Assembly: GCF_003952525.1 (NCBI RefSeq)
Contig: NZ_CP034451.1
Coordinates: 1 to 64,000 of the forward strand
Direction: 5' to 3'
Source of the DNA: Mesorhizobium sp. M3A.F.Ca.ET.080.04.2.1
GTDB lineage: Bacteria > Pseudomonadota > Alphaproteobacteria > Rhizobiales > Rhizobiaceae
Length of the DNA stretch: 64,000 nucleotides
This document shows, in pieces, positions 36,072-46,381 of this stretch. The translations under genes were made by a program, and so were the position numbers. Position 1 is the first letter of the stretch. Each line of letters starts with the position of its first letter. The notes under the pieces are model-generated. The model had not been told where the DNA came from. It saw only the letters and a program-made list of their open reading frames with translations, and searched no databases.

Positions 36072-36830
36072 TCATCTCCGGGTCAGGCTGCGCAGGAAGC
36101 TTGCCTTGCGGGGGTTCGTGCTGACGTCGAAGAATTGGGAGGGCGGAGAATCCTCGACGATCAGACCGTCGTCCAAGAACACGATGCGATCGGCTACCTC
36201 GCGGGCAAAATTCATCTCATGCGTGGCTATGATCATCGTCATTCCGTCGTTTCGAAGTTCTCGCATCACCGACAGGACTTCGTGGACGAGCTCCGGATCG
36301 AGCGCGGACGTCGGTTCATCGAAGAGCATGGCCTCGGGCTTCATGGCGAGCGCCCGTGCAATGGCGACGCGCTGCTTCTGGCCGCCGGAGAGTTCGTCGG
36401 GGAAGTGGCCGTGGCGTTCGGCAAGTCCGACGCGCTTGAGAAGATCGAGCGCCCTTTGCCGTGCCTCGTCCTTTCTGACCCCGAGCACCTGCACGGGACC
36501 TTCCATCACATTTTGCAGGGCGGTCATGTGGGGAAAGAGGTTGAAGTCCTGAAAGACCATTCCCAACCGGGCGCGGACAGCCGCGATTCTGGTCTGGCTG
36601 TGGGGTTTCAATCCTTTGGGGGACGGATCGTAATAGACCCGCTCGCCATCGAGCCGTATTTCCCCGGCGCTCAACGTTTCAAGGTTGTTCACGCAACGCA
36701 GCAACGTCGACTTTCCGCTGCCGGACGGACCGACGAGGCACACCACCTCGCCTTTACTGATGTCGAGCGACACGCCCCTAATGACGGGCAAGGGACCGTA
36801 GAACTTTTCCAGCTTCAGCAACGTGATCAC
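36072..36830 (-). CDS. amino-acid ABC transporter ATP-binding protein
   Basis: A 252-residue GlnQ/HisP-type ATPase: Walker A GPSGSGKST, signature ELSGGQKQRVAIARAL, Walker [21 protein letters not shown], switch His MIIATHEMNF. Its start overlaps the permease stop by four bases. It powers an importer with the permease at 36827 and the binding protein at 37611. Confidence 0.9.
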   Translation of the reverse strand: MITLLKLEKFYGPLPVIRGVSLDISKGEVVCLVGPSGSGKSTLLRCVNNLETLSAGEIRLDGERVYYDPSPKGLKPHSQTRIAAVRARLGMVFQDFNLFPHMTALQNVMEGPVQVLGVRKDEARQRALDLLKRVGLAERHGHFPDELSGGQKQRVAIARALAMKPEAMLFDEPTSALDPELVHEVLSVMRELRNDGMTMIIATHEMNFAREVADRIVFLDDGLIVEDSPPSQFFDVSTNPRKASFLRSLTRR

Positions 36831-37546
36831 CGCGTTGCCTCCCCGACTTCAGGCAGGACGGCCGGCGGCGATGGCCTGCGGCGCTTGCTGCTCGCGTTCT
36901 GCAACCGCTTCTCAAGATAGCGGACCAAGAGCGAGGCCGGGAATCCAGCGATGAAATATAAAATACCCGTTACCGTATAGACAGTGAAGTATTGATATGT
37001 CGAAGACGAAATCAGGTTTCCGGTGTAGAGCAGTTCGTTCACCGTCACGACAGACGCCAAAGCCGTGTCCTTGAAGAGTGCGATGAAGTAATTGCCCAAA
37101 GTGGGCGTGACCACCTTGAATGCCTGAGGCAATATTATCCGGATAAAGGCCTTGCCAGGAGTCATTCCCAGCGCGGCGGCAGCGTTTCGCTGTCCGACAG
37201 GTATTGATTTGATACCGCCGCGATAGACCTCGCTAAGGTAGGCCGTGTAGTTCATTGTCAGTGCGACGACCGCTGCCGCAAACGGATCGAGCTGCACTCC
37301 GGCTGAAGGCAGCACGTAGTAGACATAGAACAGCTGCAGGATAAGCGGCGTTCCCCTGATGATCTCGACAAAGGTTTCGAATGGCAGCCTGACGAGCCAG
37401 AAGCGCGATGTGCGAACGAGTGCCAAGGGAATTGCCAGCAGGCCGGCGAGGACTATTACGATCAGTGTAAGCAAAACCGTATTGCCAAGCCCCTGCAAGA
37501 GCACGAATCCGTAGGAACGGATCACTTCCAGGTTCAACAGTTCCAT
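36827..37546 (-). CDS. amino-acid ABC transporter permease
   Basis: A 239-residue membrane permease. N-terminal helix GLGNTVLLTLIVIVLAGLLA; coupling loop GQRNAAAALGMTPGKAFIRI followed by ILPQAFKVVTPTLGNYFIAL. ATG at 37546 is preceded by TAGGAA; the ATG five codons upstream lacks a site. The C-terminus is Arg/Lys-rich. Only one permease gene is present, so the channel is probably a homodimer. Confidence 0.88.
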   Translation of the reverse strand: MELLNLEVIRSYGFVLLQGLGNTVLLTLIVIVLAGLLAIPLALVRTSRFWLVRLPFETFVEIIRGTPLILQLFYVYYVLPSAGVQLDPFAAAVVALTMNYTAYLSEVYRGGIKSIPVGQRNAAAALGMTPGKAFIRIILPQAFKVVTPTLGNYFIALFKDTALASVVTVNELLYTGNLISSSTYQYFTVYTVTGILYFIAGFPASLLVRYLEKRLQNASSKRRRPSPPAVLPEVGEATR

Positions 37547-37610
37547 ATTGATTCCTACCAACCGATATCGGCCGGAAGACGCCGGCCGATATCCGCTTCG
37601 CCTTGTTCGA

Positions 37611-38492
37611 TCACTTCAATTCCAAGGGGAAGACGAAGAGATTCCTGTCCGAAAGCCCATTCGCCTTGAGAAGGCCGCTCATTGCGCCGGAGGCCCGGAC
37701 TTCCGCCAGCGCCTGATTGTAGGCGGTGCGGAAGCTGCAATCGTCCTTTCGAATCCCGAAACGGGCATAGCCATAGCCGTTCTTTAAAAGATCTTCGGGC
37801 ATCTTGAAGCTCGCGATCGATTCCACTTTGGCGTCAGGATTGGCTTTCTTGAAATCGGCGGCCAAAAGATCGTATTCGACGACGGCATCCACCTTATCCT
37901 GTTGGATAGCCGCAAACTCCTCGGCATAGTTCTGAAAGCGCGTGGCGGAAACCCCGATCTTTTTGAGATATTCGTCCGGGCCGGTGCCCAGCAGAACACC
38001 GACGCGAACCTTGGACAGGTCTTTGAAGGTTTTGATACCTTTGGGATTGCCCTGTTGCACGACCAGTGCCGGTCCATACCACCAGACTGGGCCGGTGAAC
38101 GCGATGGTCTTTGCGCGATCTGGCGTCACATGGACGTCGGTCACCACCATATCGATCCGTTTCGAAAGAAGCGACGGAATCAGTGAGTTGAACGCTCCGG
38201 CCTCATAGGTCAGCTTGGTTATGCCCATATGCTTCAACACTTCGGCGTTTAGCTCAACGTCGATGCCGATCGCCTTGCCGGATGTCGGATCGACGCCGGT
38301 CCAGGGCATTGCCGGCGCGACACCAAGCTTCACGCCGTGCTCGACGGCCCGTTGATAAGAATCGTCCGAACAGGCGGCATAATCTGCCTGCAGCTCGTAG
38401 TAGGGTTCCGCTGCCCGAGCTTGAAAGCCGGCACTGGCAACCAGCCCAAGTGCAGCGCAAAGCGAATTTAGAATTCTGGTCTTTGTTGACAT
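37611..38492 (-). CDS. amino-acid-type ABC substrate-binding protein
   Basis: A 293-residue periplasmic binding protein (SBP_bac_3 family). GGAGGAG lies just before ATG 38492. The signal peptide covers about residues 1-28 (LCAALGLVASAGFQARA). The mature protein has GIDVELNAEVLKHMGITKL, RIDMVVTDVHVTPDRAKTI and VRVGVLLGTGPDEYLKKI. It feeds the permease and ATPase that follow. The ligand is not deducible. Confidence 0.87.
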   Translation of the reverse strand: MSTKTRILNSLCAALGLVASAGFQARAAEPYYELQADYAACSDDSYQRAVEHGVKLGVAPAMPWTGVDPTSGKAIGIDVELNAEVLKHMGITKLTYEAGAFNSLIPSLLSKRIDMVVTDVHVTPDRAKTIAFTGPVWWYGPALVVQQGNPKGIKTFKDLSKVRVGVLLGTGPDEYLKKIGVSATRFQNYAEEFAAIQQDKVDAVVEYDLLAADFKKANPDAKVESIASFKMPEDLLKNGYGYARFGIRKDDCSFRTAYNQALAEVRASGAMSGLLKANGLSDRNLFVFPLELK

Positions 38493-38556
38493 GTCTCTCC
38501 TCCGGTTTGACGAATGTTGGCCATTCGGACCATGCCGGCCCGAGTTTGAATGTCGG

Positions 38557-39483
38557 CTACGGCCGCTCGTGACGAGCGGCCAAACTTTTCTCGTGGGCGA
38601 GCAAATCGACCAACTGCATGCGCATCTTTTCAACCAGAGCGGCGCTCGCTGGCCTGTTGGGGATCCGCACCGGCCCGGCGTCGAAGCCGGCAAGAGCCTG
38701 AGCCGCTTTGATAGGACCAGGGTTGGGTTCGGCAAAAGCGCTGACGATGAAATCGCGGATACGCGCAAATTGCTGCTGGGCTAGTAGAAGATTGCCGGAT
38801 CGCGCCGTCTCAAAAATCTCCCCCCAGGTCCCGGGCAGAACATTGGTTGATGCCAGCACGCCCCCTACGGCGCCGAGAGCGACCTCAACCGCAAACAGAT
38901 CCTCGTCGCCGGACATAAGCGCAATGTCGGCTGCGACGAGATCGACAAGTTCGGTGAAGAGGACCTGATCCGGATTCGATGCTTTCATAGCAAAGATCGA
39001 ACCGTCATCGACGATCTTTCTGACGGTCTCAGGCCGGGTTGTGACAAGCGTCAGGTAGGGAATGTCGTAGAGCATGACGGGCTGGCCCACGCCGTCCGCT
39101 ACTGCCTTGTAGTAATCCCTGATGCCATTCTGGGTGGGGTTAGTTCCAAACGGGGTGATCACCATCAAGCCGTCGGCGCCGGCGTCTAGACATGCCCGGC
39201 CGAGGCTGATCGCGTCCGCGAGGCCTGGCGAGGTGACTCCTGCAACGACTGGCATCCGCCCGCGGGCAGCCTCCACGGTCGTGGCGAGGACTTCGACCCT
39301 TTCGGAGAATGAAAGCGCCGAGGCTTCCCCCGTCCCGCCCGCTACCACGATCCCGCTTATGCCGGCGGCAAGCTGCGCTTCGATCTGGGTGGAGATGGCA
39401 GCCTTGTTCAGCTTTCCCTCGGCCGTGAACGGGCTGGTCGTGGCCGTGTAGAGGCCGCGCGTCGTCTTGCTGGTCAAGGCCAT
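38557..39483 (-). CDS. dihydrodipicolinate synthase/N-acetylneuraminate lyase family protein
   Basis: A 308-residue class I aldolase-type lyase (DapA/NanA fold). The motif GIVVAGGTGEASALS replaces the usual GTTGE region, the catalytic Tyr is in PVMLYDIPYL, and the Schiff-base Lys is in IFAMKASNPDQ. Members cleave or form 2-oxoacids such as pyruvate. ATG at 39483 fits the family start. It is the first gene of the cluster with the ABC importer and 2-hydroxyacid dehydrogenase, consistent with breakdown of a sugar-acid or hydroxyamino-acid type substrate. The specific reaction is not known. Confidence 0.85.
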   Translation of the reverse strand: MALTSKTTRGLYTATTSPFTAEGKLNKAAISTQIEAQLAAGISGIVVAGGTGEASALSFSERVEVLATTVEAARGRMPVVAGVTSPGLADAISLGRACLDAGADGLMVITPFGTNPTQNGIRDYYKAVADGVGQPVMLYDIPYLTLVTTRPETVRKIVDDGSIFAMKASNPDQVLFTELVDLVAADIALMSGDEDLFAVEVALGAVGGVLASTNVLPGTWGEIFETARSGNLLLAQQQFARIRDFIVSAFAEPNPGPIKAAQALAGFDAGPVRIPNRPASAALVEKMRMQLVDLLAHEKSLAARHERP

Positions 39484-39679
39484 TCGGCTCGTCTTCCATC
39501 GCGCTGGAGTGGTTATGCTGTGCCAGGGACCAGCCTCCCTTCCGCACAAATAATCAGTTCTCAGAAATTGAGTTGATTGTCAAGGTTGCGATCATAGATC
39601 TTCGATCTGCGATCGCACTTTCTGCGAACCGCCAGTGGGAGCCGATCGCGCGGTAGGTTTGGAGACCAGCCGGGTAGGA

Positions 39680-40223
39680 GAGCCGGTTGGAAGACAACAT
39701 GGACCGCGCATCTCATGGAAAGTGGGCGTTGGGGCTATCGCATGGGACCAGCCCAAATTCTCGACAGTGCGCTGAGCGACGGGCTTCTTGATGCTTTCTC
39801 GAGCATTCGGGATGCCACACCGAATATCTCCTAGAAAAATGCAGAGCATGGCGCTGGCGCTCGCGAAGGCCTTTCCGGACGCGATGATCTTTTGAACACT
39901 TCGGCATGGTGGCCGGACCGCAGAAGGTCTTGCCGGCTGGCGTTCAGCTATCAAGCGGCTAGCGCAGGCATCCAATGTCTAGGTAAAACTCTGCGGTTTT
40001 GGCCTCGGCGCGCCGGCTTGGGCCATCAACGGTACGGTTCCACTGCTGCGCCATGCTCAGGGCGCCTTCGGTGCCGACCGGACCATGGTAGAGACCAACA
40101 TGCCCGTGGAGTCTTTGCGAGAGCCGCGAAAATCGTTGCCGCCATCCGGGCATTGTGGCAGACATTTCGCAGTCTGAACGCATTGCTTCCTTCGTTCAAA
40201 CGCGGACAGGCTATCGCATCTGA
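39680..40223 (+). pseudogene. amidohydrolase (metal-dependent TIM-barrel hydrolase) remnant
   Basis: Plus-strand remains of an amidohydrolase_2-type enzyme: MALALAKAFPDAMIF, a stop, HGGRTAEGLAGWRSAIKRLA, ASNV followed by TAG where a Tyr is expected, VKLCGFGLGAPAWA, AFGADRTMVETNMPVESL, a frameshift, then PGIVADISQSERIASF and the end YRI-stop at 40223. At least two in-frame stops and one frameshift make it non-functional. The family hydrolyses lactones or cyclic amides and would fit the adjacent sugar-acid-like cluster, from which it is divergent. The 5' limit is uncertain. Confidence 0.65.
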
Positions 40224-40252
40224 TTGTACTGCAAGTCTTCATTCCCACATAT

Positions 40253-40843
40253 TTAGTCCGAGCGAAGTCCAATTTGGGAAAGATCGACCCTTATCCCGGC
40301 TCGATTTGGATCCTCGGCGGAGTCTTTGTCGCTGGTCGCTTCGCTGTTGGCTGGCTCTAACGTGCCCTTGTCAGCAGCCGGCGCAGCCGCCCCGATATCG
40401 CGCGGATCCGCCGCGCGAAACACCGACTCCCCTTCGAAATACCCCGTCTGCCATGCAATGATTGCGTCGTCGAAGGCTTCCTCGGCCGGGTTCCCATACC
40501 ATTTGGTCACGATCCGATAGACCTTGGCGAACAGTGCGGTGCCCATGCGCAGATTTGCGCAAGCGTCAACCAGGTCGCGCTTCAGCTCTCCCGCTTCCAT
40601 GACCCCAAGACCGGCCGGGTATTGTGTAATTCCCACACGTACAACAGCGCGGCCGACATGCTGACTGATGAGGTCCATCGCCTCGTCCGGCGTAGCGGGC
40701 CTCGGGATCACCACCACACGATTGCCGGAGCGCACCGTGATGGCGAGCGGATCCTGTGATCCAGCGCGCTCGATGAATTTCTCGACAATCGCGGGCTTCA
40801 GACCCCGATCGGTGCATTGCTCGATAAGGGCCGCATCGACCAT
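40253..40843 (-). CDS. traH: conjugal transfer protein TraH
   Basis: A 196-residue protein resembling TraH of Ti and rhizobial plasmids (TraH_2 family): DRGLKPAIVEKFIERAGSQD, PRPATPDEAMDLISQHVGRA and VYRIVTKWYGNPAEEAFDDA. The C-terminal 60 residues are low-complexity and acidic. Position downstream of traA-traF-traB on the same strand matches the classic order. ATG at 40843 is 17 bases after the traB stop. Its exact role in transfer is not established. Confidence 0.8.
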   Translation of the reverse strand: MVDAALIEQCTDRGLKPAIVEKFIERAGSQDPLAITVRSGNRVVVIPRPATPDEAMDLISQHVGRAVVRVGITQYPAGLGVMEAGELKRDLVDACANLRMGTALFAKVYRIVTKWYGNPAEEAFDDAIIAWQTGYFEGESVFRAADPRDIGAAAPAADKGTLEPANSEATSDKDSAEDPNRAGIRVDLSQIGLRSD

Positions 40844-40860
40844 CCGGGCTTCTCCTGTGC

Positions 40861-42108
40861 TTATTTGTTGAAAGCCATGACGATCGGCACGGCGAAGAGC
40901 CTCGCCCAGGCGGTCGCGCTGGCTTGCTGGATTGCTGCGATTGAAGTACCGGCGGTCCACCAGCCATTACCGGTCGCGACAATGAGATCGGGCGAATACA
41001 GCATGGACTGGAGGGCAGGCCAGACGATGAGCTGCTCGTAGCAGATCAACGCCGCTATTTTCGTTCCGGAGAGTTCGACAACCGGGTTAGCAAAGAAATT
41101 GGCACGGGCTCCGCCGTCCTGCCCAAACCAAGCGCGCCAGGGCTGCCACATCGATACGGGAACCGGCATGCGTTCGCGATAGATGACATGGGCATCGTGT
41201 GCGGAGATCGCGACCATGACATTGACGTAGCCGCGCTCGTCGATGACGGCCGCGCCGGCGATCACGCTGAGGTCCGTTCCTTGCAACCCGTTCTGCCAGA
41301 GGTGTTTGACTGTCGGCGTCCAGAAGCCGAGGGCGCTTTCGGGTAGAACAACGAAGCGCGTTCCATCATCGGCCAGAGCCCGAACAATTGCGACCAGACC
41401 ACGATGACGCTCGAGCGAAGCGTCGCGACCGAGGCTCACTCCATATTTAAGGTCGACGCCCTGCCATGCCTGCGGTAGATCGGGTTGCGTCCACGTTGCG
41501 GCGGACCAGAGCCAAAAGCCTGACAAGGCAAGAACTGCAGCCGGCCAGAATCGCGATGTCATCATCGCGAGGCCAGTGGTGGTAGCCGCAAGCCCCCACC
41601 ATCCGCACCCTGGAAACAGCACGCCAGCTGCCGTCAGCGGGTTCGCCCAGCCGGTGATGCCGAAGGGCGGCAGCCCCGTCAGCACCATCGCCGCCAGATA
41701 TCGCAGCGCAATCCTTCGTGGACGCCCCTGTTCCGGTCGCTTTGCCCAGAGCACCGTATGCACGGCCATGAAGGCAAGGGACGCAGCAATCCAGAGCAAA
41801 AGGCCGGACCAGACATCGGCGGCGTAGAAATTCGCCACCCCCTGCGGCAGTCCGCGCGAGGCAGCAAGGAAATACCCAGCCGACATCAGGCCGGCGACCA
41901 GCCGTGAGGGCGAGTGCGCCCATAGCGCTGGAAAGATAATCGCGACTGGAAGCGCAAGCACTTGGCCGCTCCAGCCCACCATGCCGACAACGATCGAGAC
42001 GGCGACGAGGAGTGGCGAGCGGAGCCTGGCCGGGATCGAAGGTAAAGACTGGGCGCGCAAGGCCGAGAAGGCCCGACGCCGGGATCGGGCCAAAATATCG
42101 GGAGTCAT
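40861..42108 (-). CDS. traB: conjugal transfer protein TraB (nitrilase-superfamily membrane protein)
   Basis: About 415 residues. The N-terminal half has several membrane segments ([20 protein letters not shown] and others). The C-terminal nitrilase-like domain has the Glu in [12 protein letters not shown] and the Cys in [13 protein letters not shown]. The position of the usual catalytic Lys reads [10 protein letters not shown], with no clear Lys, so activity is doubtful. The fold resembles apolipoprotein N-acyltransferase. The start is uncertain: ATG 42108 lies within the traF C-terminal region, while the family start would be near 42030. Confidence 0.8.
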   Translation of the reverse strand: MTPDILARSRRRAFSALRAQSLPSIPARLRSPLLVAVSIVVGMVGWSGQVLALPVAIIFPALWAHSPSRLVAGLMSAGYFLAASRGLPQGVANFYAADVWSGLLLWIAASLAFMAVHTVLWAKRPEQGRPRRIALRYLAAMVLTGLPPFGITGWANPLTAAGVLFPGCGWWGLAATTTGLAMMTSRFWPAAVLALSGFWLWSAATWTQPDLPQAWQGVDLKYGVSLGRDASLERHRGLVAIVRALADDGTRFVVLPESALGFWTPTVKHLWQNGLQGTDLSVIAGAAVIDERGYVNVMVAISAHDAHVIYRERMPVPVSMWQPWRAWFGQDGGARANFFANPVVELSGTKIAALICYEQLIVWPALQSMLYSPDLIVATGNGWWTAGTSIAAIQQASATAWARLFAVPIVMAFNK

Positions 42109-42559
42109 AGGAACTCGCAAAGGATGAGTGGAGGAAGAGATGGGCGGGAGGCACGATGCCGCCGGGATAGGACTCGATCGCCCTGCCCTCGCCATCAGTC
42201 ATACGGACGCGGGATGAAGGGATCGGCCTGCCATCCACGGCGACATTTTCACCGACGTCGATGCACTCGCCAGAAATCGCAACGACGGTTTTGATCAGCG
42301 GCGCGAAGCCGCCGGCACAGAGGCCGCGACGCAGATACCCGCGCTCAAGTGCCTGAAGGAACGGCCCAGACGCAGGCGGGCAGATGAACACAATATCTCC
42401 GACCGCCGCTGGACGATCGAGTGTCTCGATCCGCCAGAGCCCGAGCGGTTCGCTGGGCGTCAGGTTGAGCCGATAGCCACCGGCCAAGGCGGTCGCCGAC
42501 ACGATGAGTGCAAGAGCGACCGGAACGCAGACCAGCGCAATGGCGCGACAGCTATTCAT
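41447..42559 (-). CDS. traF: conjugal transfer protein TraF (S26-type peptidase), frame runs on into traB
   Basis: Residues 1-176 (42559 to about 42032) are TraF: a signal-anchor helix, the serine motif [12 protein letters not shown], the catalytic Lys region [12 protein letters not shown] and [20 protein letters not shown]. TraF-type signal peptidases mature the conjugative pilin. Family members end about here, but this frame has no stop and continues 194 codons, out of frame through traB, to 41447. A CAG two codons after FDPG may replace an original TAG. ATG overlaps the traA stop by four bases (ATGA). Confidence 0.75.
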   Translation of the reverse strand: MNSCRAIALVCVPVALALIVSATALAGGYRLNLTPSEPLGLWRIETLDRPAAVGDIVFICPPASGPFLQALERGYLRRGLCAGGFAPLIKTVVAISGECIDVGENVAVDGRPIPSSRVRMTDGEGRAIESYPGGIVPPAHLFLHSSFASSYDSRYFGPIPASGLLGLARPVFTFDPGQAPLATPRRRLDRCRHGGLERPSACASSRDYLSSAMGALALTAGRRPDVGWVFPCCLARTAAGGGEFLRRRCLVRPFALDCCVPCLHGRAYGALGKATGTGASTKDCAAISGGDGADGAAALRHHRLGEPADGSWRAVSRVRMVGACGYHHWPRDDDIAILAGCSSCLVRLLALVRRNVDATRSTAGMAGRRP

Positions 42560-45500
42560 GGCTTCATGACCGGTGCCTGCCGCTGCGAAAGCTTGATGTC
42601 TTCAGCCTCCTTCAGCGTCGCGATGGTGCGCTCCTGGGCGGCTAGCTGCTGCGCGGCCCGCATCATCGGCCAAGCGTCCTGCAGGCGCTCCGTCTCCGCC
42701 GGCTGAAGTCCTCTGGCGAGTGACTGGAAGAGCCTGCCGGACGGCTCGCGCGCGGCGTTGGTCAGAAGCGTCCGCTCGCCGAACCGTTCGCCAACGGCCT
42801 TGTTGAAGGCGTCGATCTGCTGCTTCGCCTCGCGGTCCGCGAGCGTGTAGCCGAGAGCGGCTGGCAGATCGTTTCTGTCGATCGCATCGCGCACTCGCTC
42901 GAGCACCGTACGGGCGGCTGGAGACAGCGCCGGGATGTCGATTGAGACGCGATGCCGCAGCGCCTTCTCCTCGGTCTCGAGGCGCTGCATGGCGGCCTCG
43001 CGTATTTCGAGATAGCGTGCGAGATCGCGAGCGAGCGCCGGCGAATTGACTGTCGCCGTTTCCCTATCCGCCTTGTCGGCGCGGGTGGCGAAAATGCCGG
43101 TCTTGCCCTTGAGCGCACCGAATCCCTCCGGCTTGTTTCCGATCGTCGCCAGCATGGATTTCGCGGCTGCGCTGTCCTTCAGCATGGCGTCCACATTGAC
43201 GGCCCGGAAGGCGGTTTCCGGATCGGCGAAGACCAGCCGGAAGCGGGTGGAGACCTCGTCCCATTGCTTCTTCAACGCGGGATCGGCGGCGAGCTTGTCC
43301 TCGACAGCCTGTTCGAGGGATTTCGGATGGATCGTGATGCCGGCAACCATCGGCCTCGCCTTCTTCATGCTGGTGGATTGAGATTCTGCCCGCAGGCCGG
43401 AAACGAGCCCGAGCCGTGCGCCGATCGCCAGCAGCTTTGAGCCGAGATCGGCAAGGCGCTGCCTCTGCCGGACCGTCCATTCCAGACGGTCACGCACGAT
43501 GGTCCGAGCGACGTTCATGAGATTGAAGCCGCGTGTTTCGGTAAAGCGCAGAGCCGCGCGATAGGACGGTGCCCGCTCATAGTCGAGCGTCGTTTCCTTG
43601 GACCCATCACGCGACAGGCGCTCCGTCATCCTGGAGAGCGCAAGCTCCCTGACGCCGACGACCTTCCACTCGTGGCGCTTTACCTTGTTTCCGTCGGGAA
43701 GGCGGACCTTGTGCGAGCCCTTATGATCGAGGCCGATCCGGTCGCCAATTCTTGGGCTTGCCTCGGCCATCGCGCGCTTGAGGTCGACACCCCAGATCGT
43801 GTTCCGCTTCCCATCTGCGGTTTCGAGCGTGATGAAGTAGCTCTCCTTATTCTCCGGCTTGTGCTCGAACGGCGCTGCGCCGTGATCGACGAGCACGCCG
43901 CCGCGATTGGTGAACTCGTCGAGGCCGACATAGAGCCGCGCGGCATCACGATGACGCGTGAGCGCGACATAGGTGAGGTGCCGGTCCATGGTGCCGGAGG
44001 CGAGCACCTTGACGTCGTCGACGGTGGCCCCCTGGGACTTGTGGACCGTCGTGGCATAGCCGTGATCTACATTGGCATAGAAGCGCTGTTCGATGACGAC
44101 CTGACGGCGATCATCGCCCTGCCCGATTGCGGCGACGATCCGGCCAGGCGCTGCCTCGACGACGGTCGCCAGCATGCCGTTCTTGAGGCCGAGCGATCCC
44201 TCGTTCTTCAGGAACACGACCCTGTCGCCGGCGGCGAACTGGCGGACGCCGTCTTCCGTCCGGAAGGCAAAACCCTCACCGACGATGCCGCGCTCGACCA
44301 GCTTCTCGCGCGCCAGTTCGTTGAGCGTGCGCACATCACGCCGCCGGTGGGCGAGGATGAGCGAGGTCCCAGCCGGATCGTATTCACTATTCCAGTCGTC
44401 GATCAGCGAGCCGATGGCCTCGTCCCTGCTCCACGCGGTGCGCACCATGCCGGCATTGTCGTATGCGGCGAGGGCCTCGCCGACATCACCGCGTGCGAGA
44501 TCCATCGATGCTGTGCGCATCCAGTCTTCCCGTTGGCGGAAGATCGTTCCAAGCTCGGCATAGCCGATCCGATCGGTAATCGCCCGGAACGCCGCACCCG
44601 CTTCGATCGGCTGAAGCTGATCGGGATCGCCGACCAGCACCAGCTTGGCGCCGGCGCTGGTGACAGCTTCGACGAAAGTCGCCAGCTGCCGTGACGACAC
44701 CATGCCGGCCTCATCCAGAACCAAGACGGTTCTTTCATTGAGGCGGTCACGCTGCCCTTTCCAACGCAGTTCCCATGACGAGAGCGTGCGTGAAGCGATG
44801 CCCGCTTCCTTCTCCAGCCCCTCGGCGGCCTTGCCGGCAAGTGCTGCGCCGATGACACGATAGCCGGCGGCTTCCCACGCCTCGCGCGCCGCTTTCATCA
44901 TGGTGGTCTTGCCCGCGCCGGCGCGGCCCACGACCGCCGCAATCCGTGCGCCGCCGGCGACATGCTCGATCGCGGAGCGCTGCTCCTGCGATAGCCCCTC
45001 GTGTCGCGAAAATGTCTGCTCGAGGATGCGCTTTGTGACACCATGCGAGGAGCGCGAGAGCCAGATCGCACGAGTTGCCATCTGAGCTTCCAACCGGATC
45101 AGCTCGCGTGTCGTGTATTTCGCCGGTTCCCGGACGCCGGTAGCAAGCGAGATGCGTTCGCGCTCCAGACGCAGGATTTCACGGTCTTGGAGAACGCGCG
45201 CCATCAGGTTCCGGAACAGGCCGGCATCGTCGATATAGCGGTGAAGTACACGTGCCACGTCGCGCTCGTCGAAGACGCTCTTCTCGCGCGTGATAAGATC
45301 CAGCACGAGTGTGGGATTTTGCTGAATACGCCGGGCGTTCTCCGCGCGGCTATCGTGCTGGACTTCGATGCGCTCTAGCTCCGGCTTGCGACCTTGCACC
45401 TCAGCTTTGCGCTCGATCGCCCTGGCGCCGACGCCGACGTGAATTGTTGGAACGAGGTCGATACCCTGCTTCTCGTAGGATCGCCCATCGACGTGAAGCT

Positions 45501-46134
45501 CGATGTCGTTGAGAGCCAGATGATGATTGAGCCGCTCGAACCAGGCATTACGAAAAGCGTTAAAGTCGTCGCTCCCGCCAGCCCATAGCTCGTAGACGAT
45601 CTTCCCGCCTTTCGTCCGGAGGGGCTGTCCTTCCTCGCCCAGCACCGCGACCTTCTTCGCGCCGAAACCGTCCTCCGTCAGGGGCCGCAATGTCATCATC
45701 AGGTGGATGTGCGGATTGCCTGGATTGTCGTGATAGACCCAATCCGCCACCATGCCCTTTGACAGGATGTGCCGCTCCACGAAATCGCGCACGAGCGCGA
45801 TATTCTGCTCGGCCGACAGCTCCAGCGGCAGGGCGATAGTAAGATCCTTGGCGAGCTGCGCATCGGCGCGTTTTTCGAAGGCCTCGACCTTGTTCCAGAA
45901 GGCCTCGGATGCGCCGGCGACCGAACGATCCGCGATCAGGCTGCGCACCCATTGCGGCGCGTCCGCCGGCAACAGGAACTCTTCATGCAGGAGTCCTTCC
46001 TTCCGCGTGTAGTCGACGGTCCGGGCCTCGCGCTCGAACTCCATCCTGGCGCAGTGGCGATACGCCGCCGACAGCACGGCGCTGCGGCCGTCGCCGCGGC
46101 TAACGATGCTGGCTGAGAAGTGCGCGATGGCCAC
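42556..46134 (-). CDS. traA: conjugative relaxase/helicase TraA
   Basis: About 1193 residues. GTG at 46134 gives the standard TraA start [20 protein letters not shown]; the longer frame from 46470 would cover oriT and is rejected. The N-terminal MobA/MobL-type relaxase has Tyr25 in SAAYRHC and the metal-binding histidines in [10 protein letters not shown] (141-144). The central RecD-like helicase has Walker A GRAGAGKT (403-410) and DEAG (474-477), with [12 protein letters not shown] later. The C-terminus is a Ti-plasmid TraA-type domain. It nicks oriT and unwinds the transferred strand. Confidence 0.92.
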   Translation of the reverse strand: MAIAHFSASIVSRGDGRSAVLSAAYRHCARMEFEREARTVDYTRKEGLLHEEFLLPADAPQWVRSLIADRSVAGASEAFWNKVEAFEKRADAQLAKDLTIALPLELSAEQNIALVRDFVERHILSKGMVADWVYHDNPGNPHIHLMMTLRPLTEDGFGAKKVAVLGEEGQPLRTKGGKIVYELWAGGSDDFNAFRNAWFERLNHHLALNDIELHVDGRSYEKQGIDLVPTIHVGVGARAIERKAEVQGRKPELERIEVQHDSRAENARRIQQNPTLVLDLITREKSVFDERDVARVLHRYIDDAGLFRNLMARVLQDREILRLERERISLATGVREPAKYTTRELIRLEAQMATRAIWLSRSSHGVTKRILEQTFSRHEGLSQEQRSAIEHVAGGARIAAVVGRAGAGKTTMMKAAREAWEAAGYRVIGAALAGKAAEGLEKEAGIASRTLSSWELRWKGQRDRLNERTVLVLDEAGMVSSRQLATFVEAVTSAGAKLVLVGDPDQLQPIEAGAAFRAITDRIGYAELGTIFRQREDWMRTASMDLARGDVGEALAAYDNAGMVRTAWSRDEAIGSLIDDWNSEYDPAGTSLILAHRRRDVRTLNELAREKLVERGIVGEGFAFRTEDGVRQFAAGDRVVFLKNEGSLGLKNGMLATVVEAAPGRIVAAIGQGDDRRQVVIEQRFYANVDHGYATTVHKSQGATVDDVKVLASGTMDRHLTYVALTRHRDAARLYVGLDEFTNRGGVLVDHGAAPFEHKPENKESYFITLETADGKRNTIWGVDLKRAMAEASPRIGDRIGLDHKGSHKVRLPDGNKVKRHEWKVVGVRELALSRMTERLSRDGSKETTLDYERAPSYRAALRFTETRGFNLMNVARTIVRDRLEWTVRQRQRLADLGSKLLAIGARLGLVSGLRAESQSTSMKKARPMVAGITIHPKSLEQAVEDKLAADPALKKQWDEVSTRFRLVFADPETAFRAVNVDAMLKDSAAAKSMLATIGNKPEGFGALKGKTGIFATRADKADRETATVNSPALARDLARYLEIREAAMQRLETEEKALRHRVSIDIPALSPAARTVLERVRDAIDRNDLPAALGYTLADREAKQQIDAFNKAVGERFGERTLLTNAAREPSGRLFQSLARGLQPAETERLQDAWPMMRAAQQLAAQERTIATLKEAEDIKLSQRQAPVMKP

Positions 46135-46205
46135 AGCGACGATTGCTCCCGAATGCGAACCCTGTTCGTCGGGATCGGCGGGCGGTTTGGGCTGTGCAAA
46201 ACAAG

Positions 46206-46237
46206 ACGTCGCGTCCGCGACGTATAATTGCGCCCTT
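46206..46237 (+). other. oriT: origin of transfer (oriT), RSF1010/Ti-type
   Basis: A perfect inverted repeat ACGTCGCG-TC-CGCGACGT (46206-46223) is followed by ATAATTGCGCCCTT. The last part resembles the nic region of RSF1010 (TAAGTGCGCCCT) and of Ti-plasmid oriT. By analogy the nick lies between 46232 and 46233. It sits between the divergent traA and traC genes, as in Ti plasmids. A further hairpin GTCGGC-TTT-GCCGAC lies near 46280-46295. Confidence 0.8.
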
Positions 46238-46381
46238 GGAGCCGCTCCTTCGGAACGACCGGGATGATCTCCAAAAGCGTCGGCTTTGCCGACTGTAGAA
46301 TAAACGGGGCTGCGCTCTGCGCCTCCCTCGTTGATCTTGGCCTTGCAGCTTTGCTTCAAGCACCAGCGAGGGCCGACCGGA

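Noticed and set aside
39592..39975. 127-codon minus-strand frame
   Set aside because: Antisense to the amidohydrolase remnant, which gives family motifs on the plus strand.
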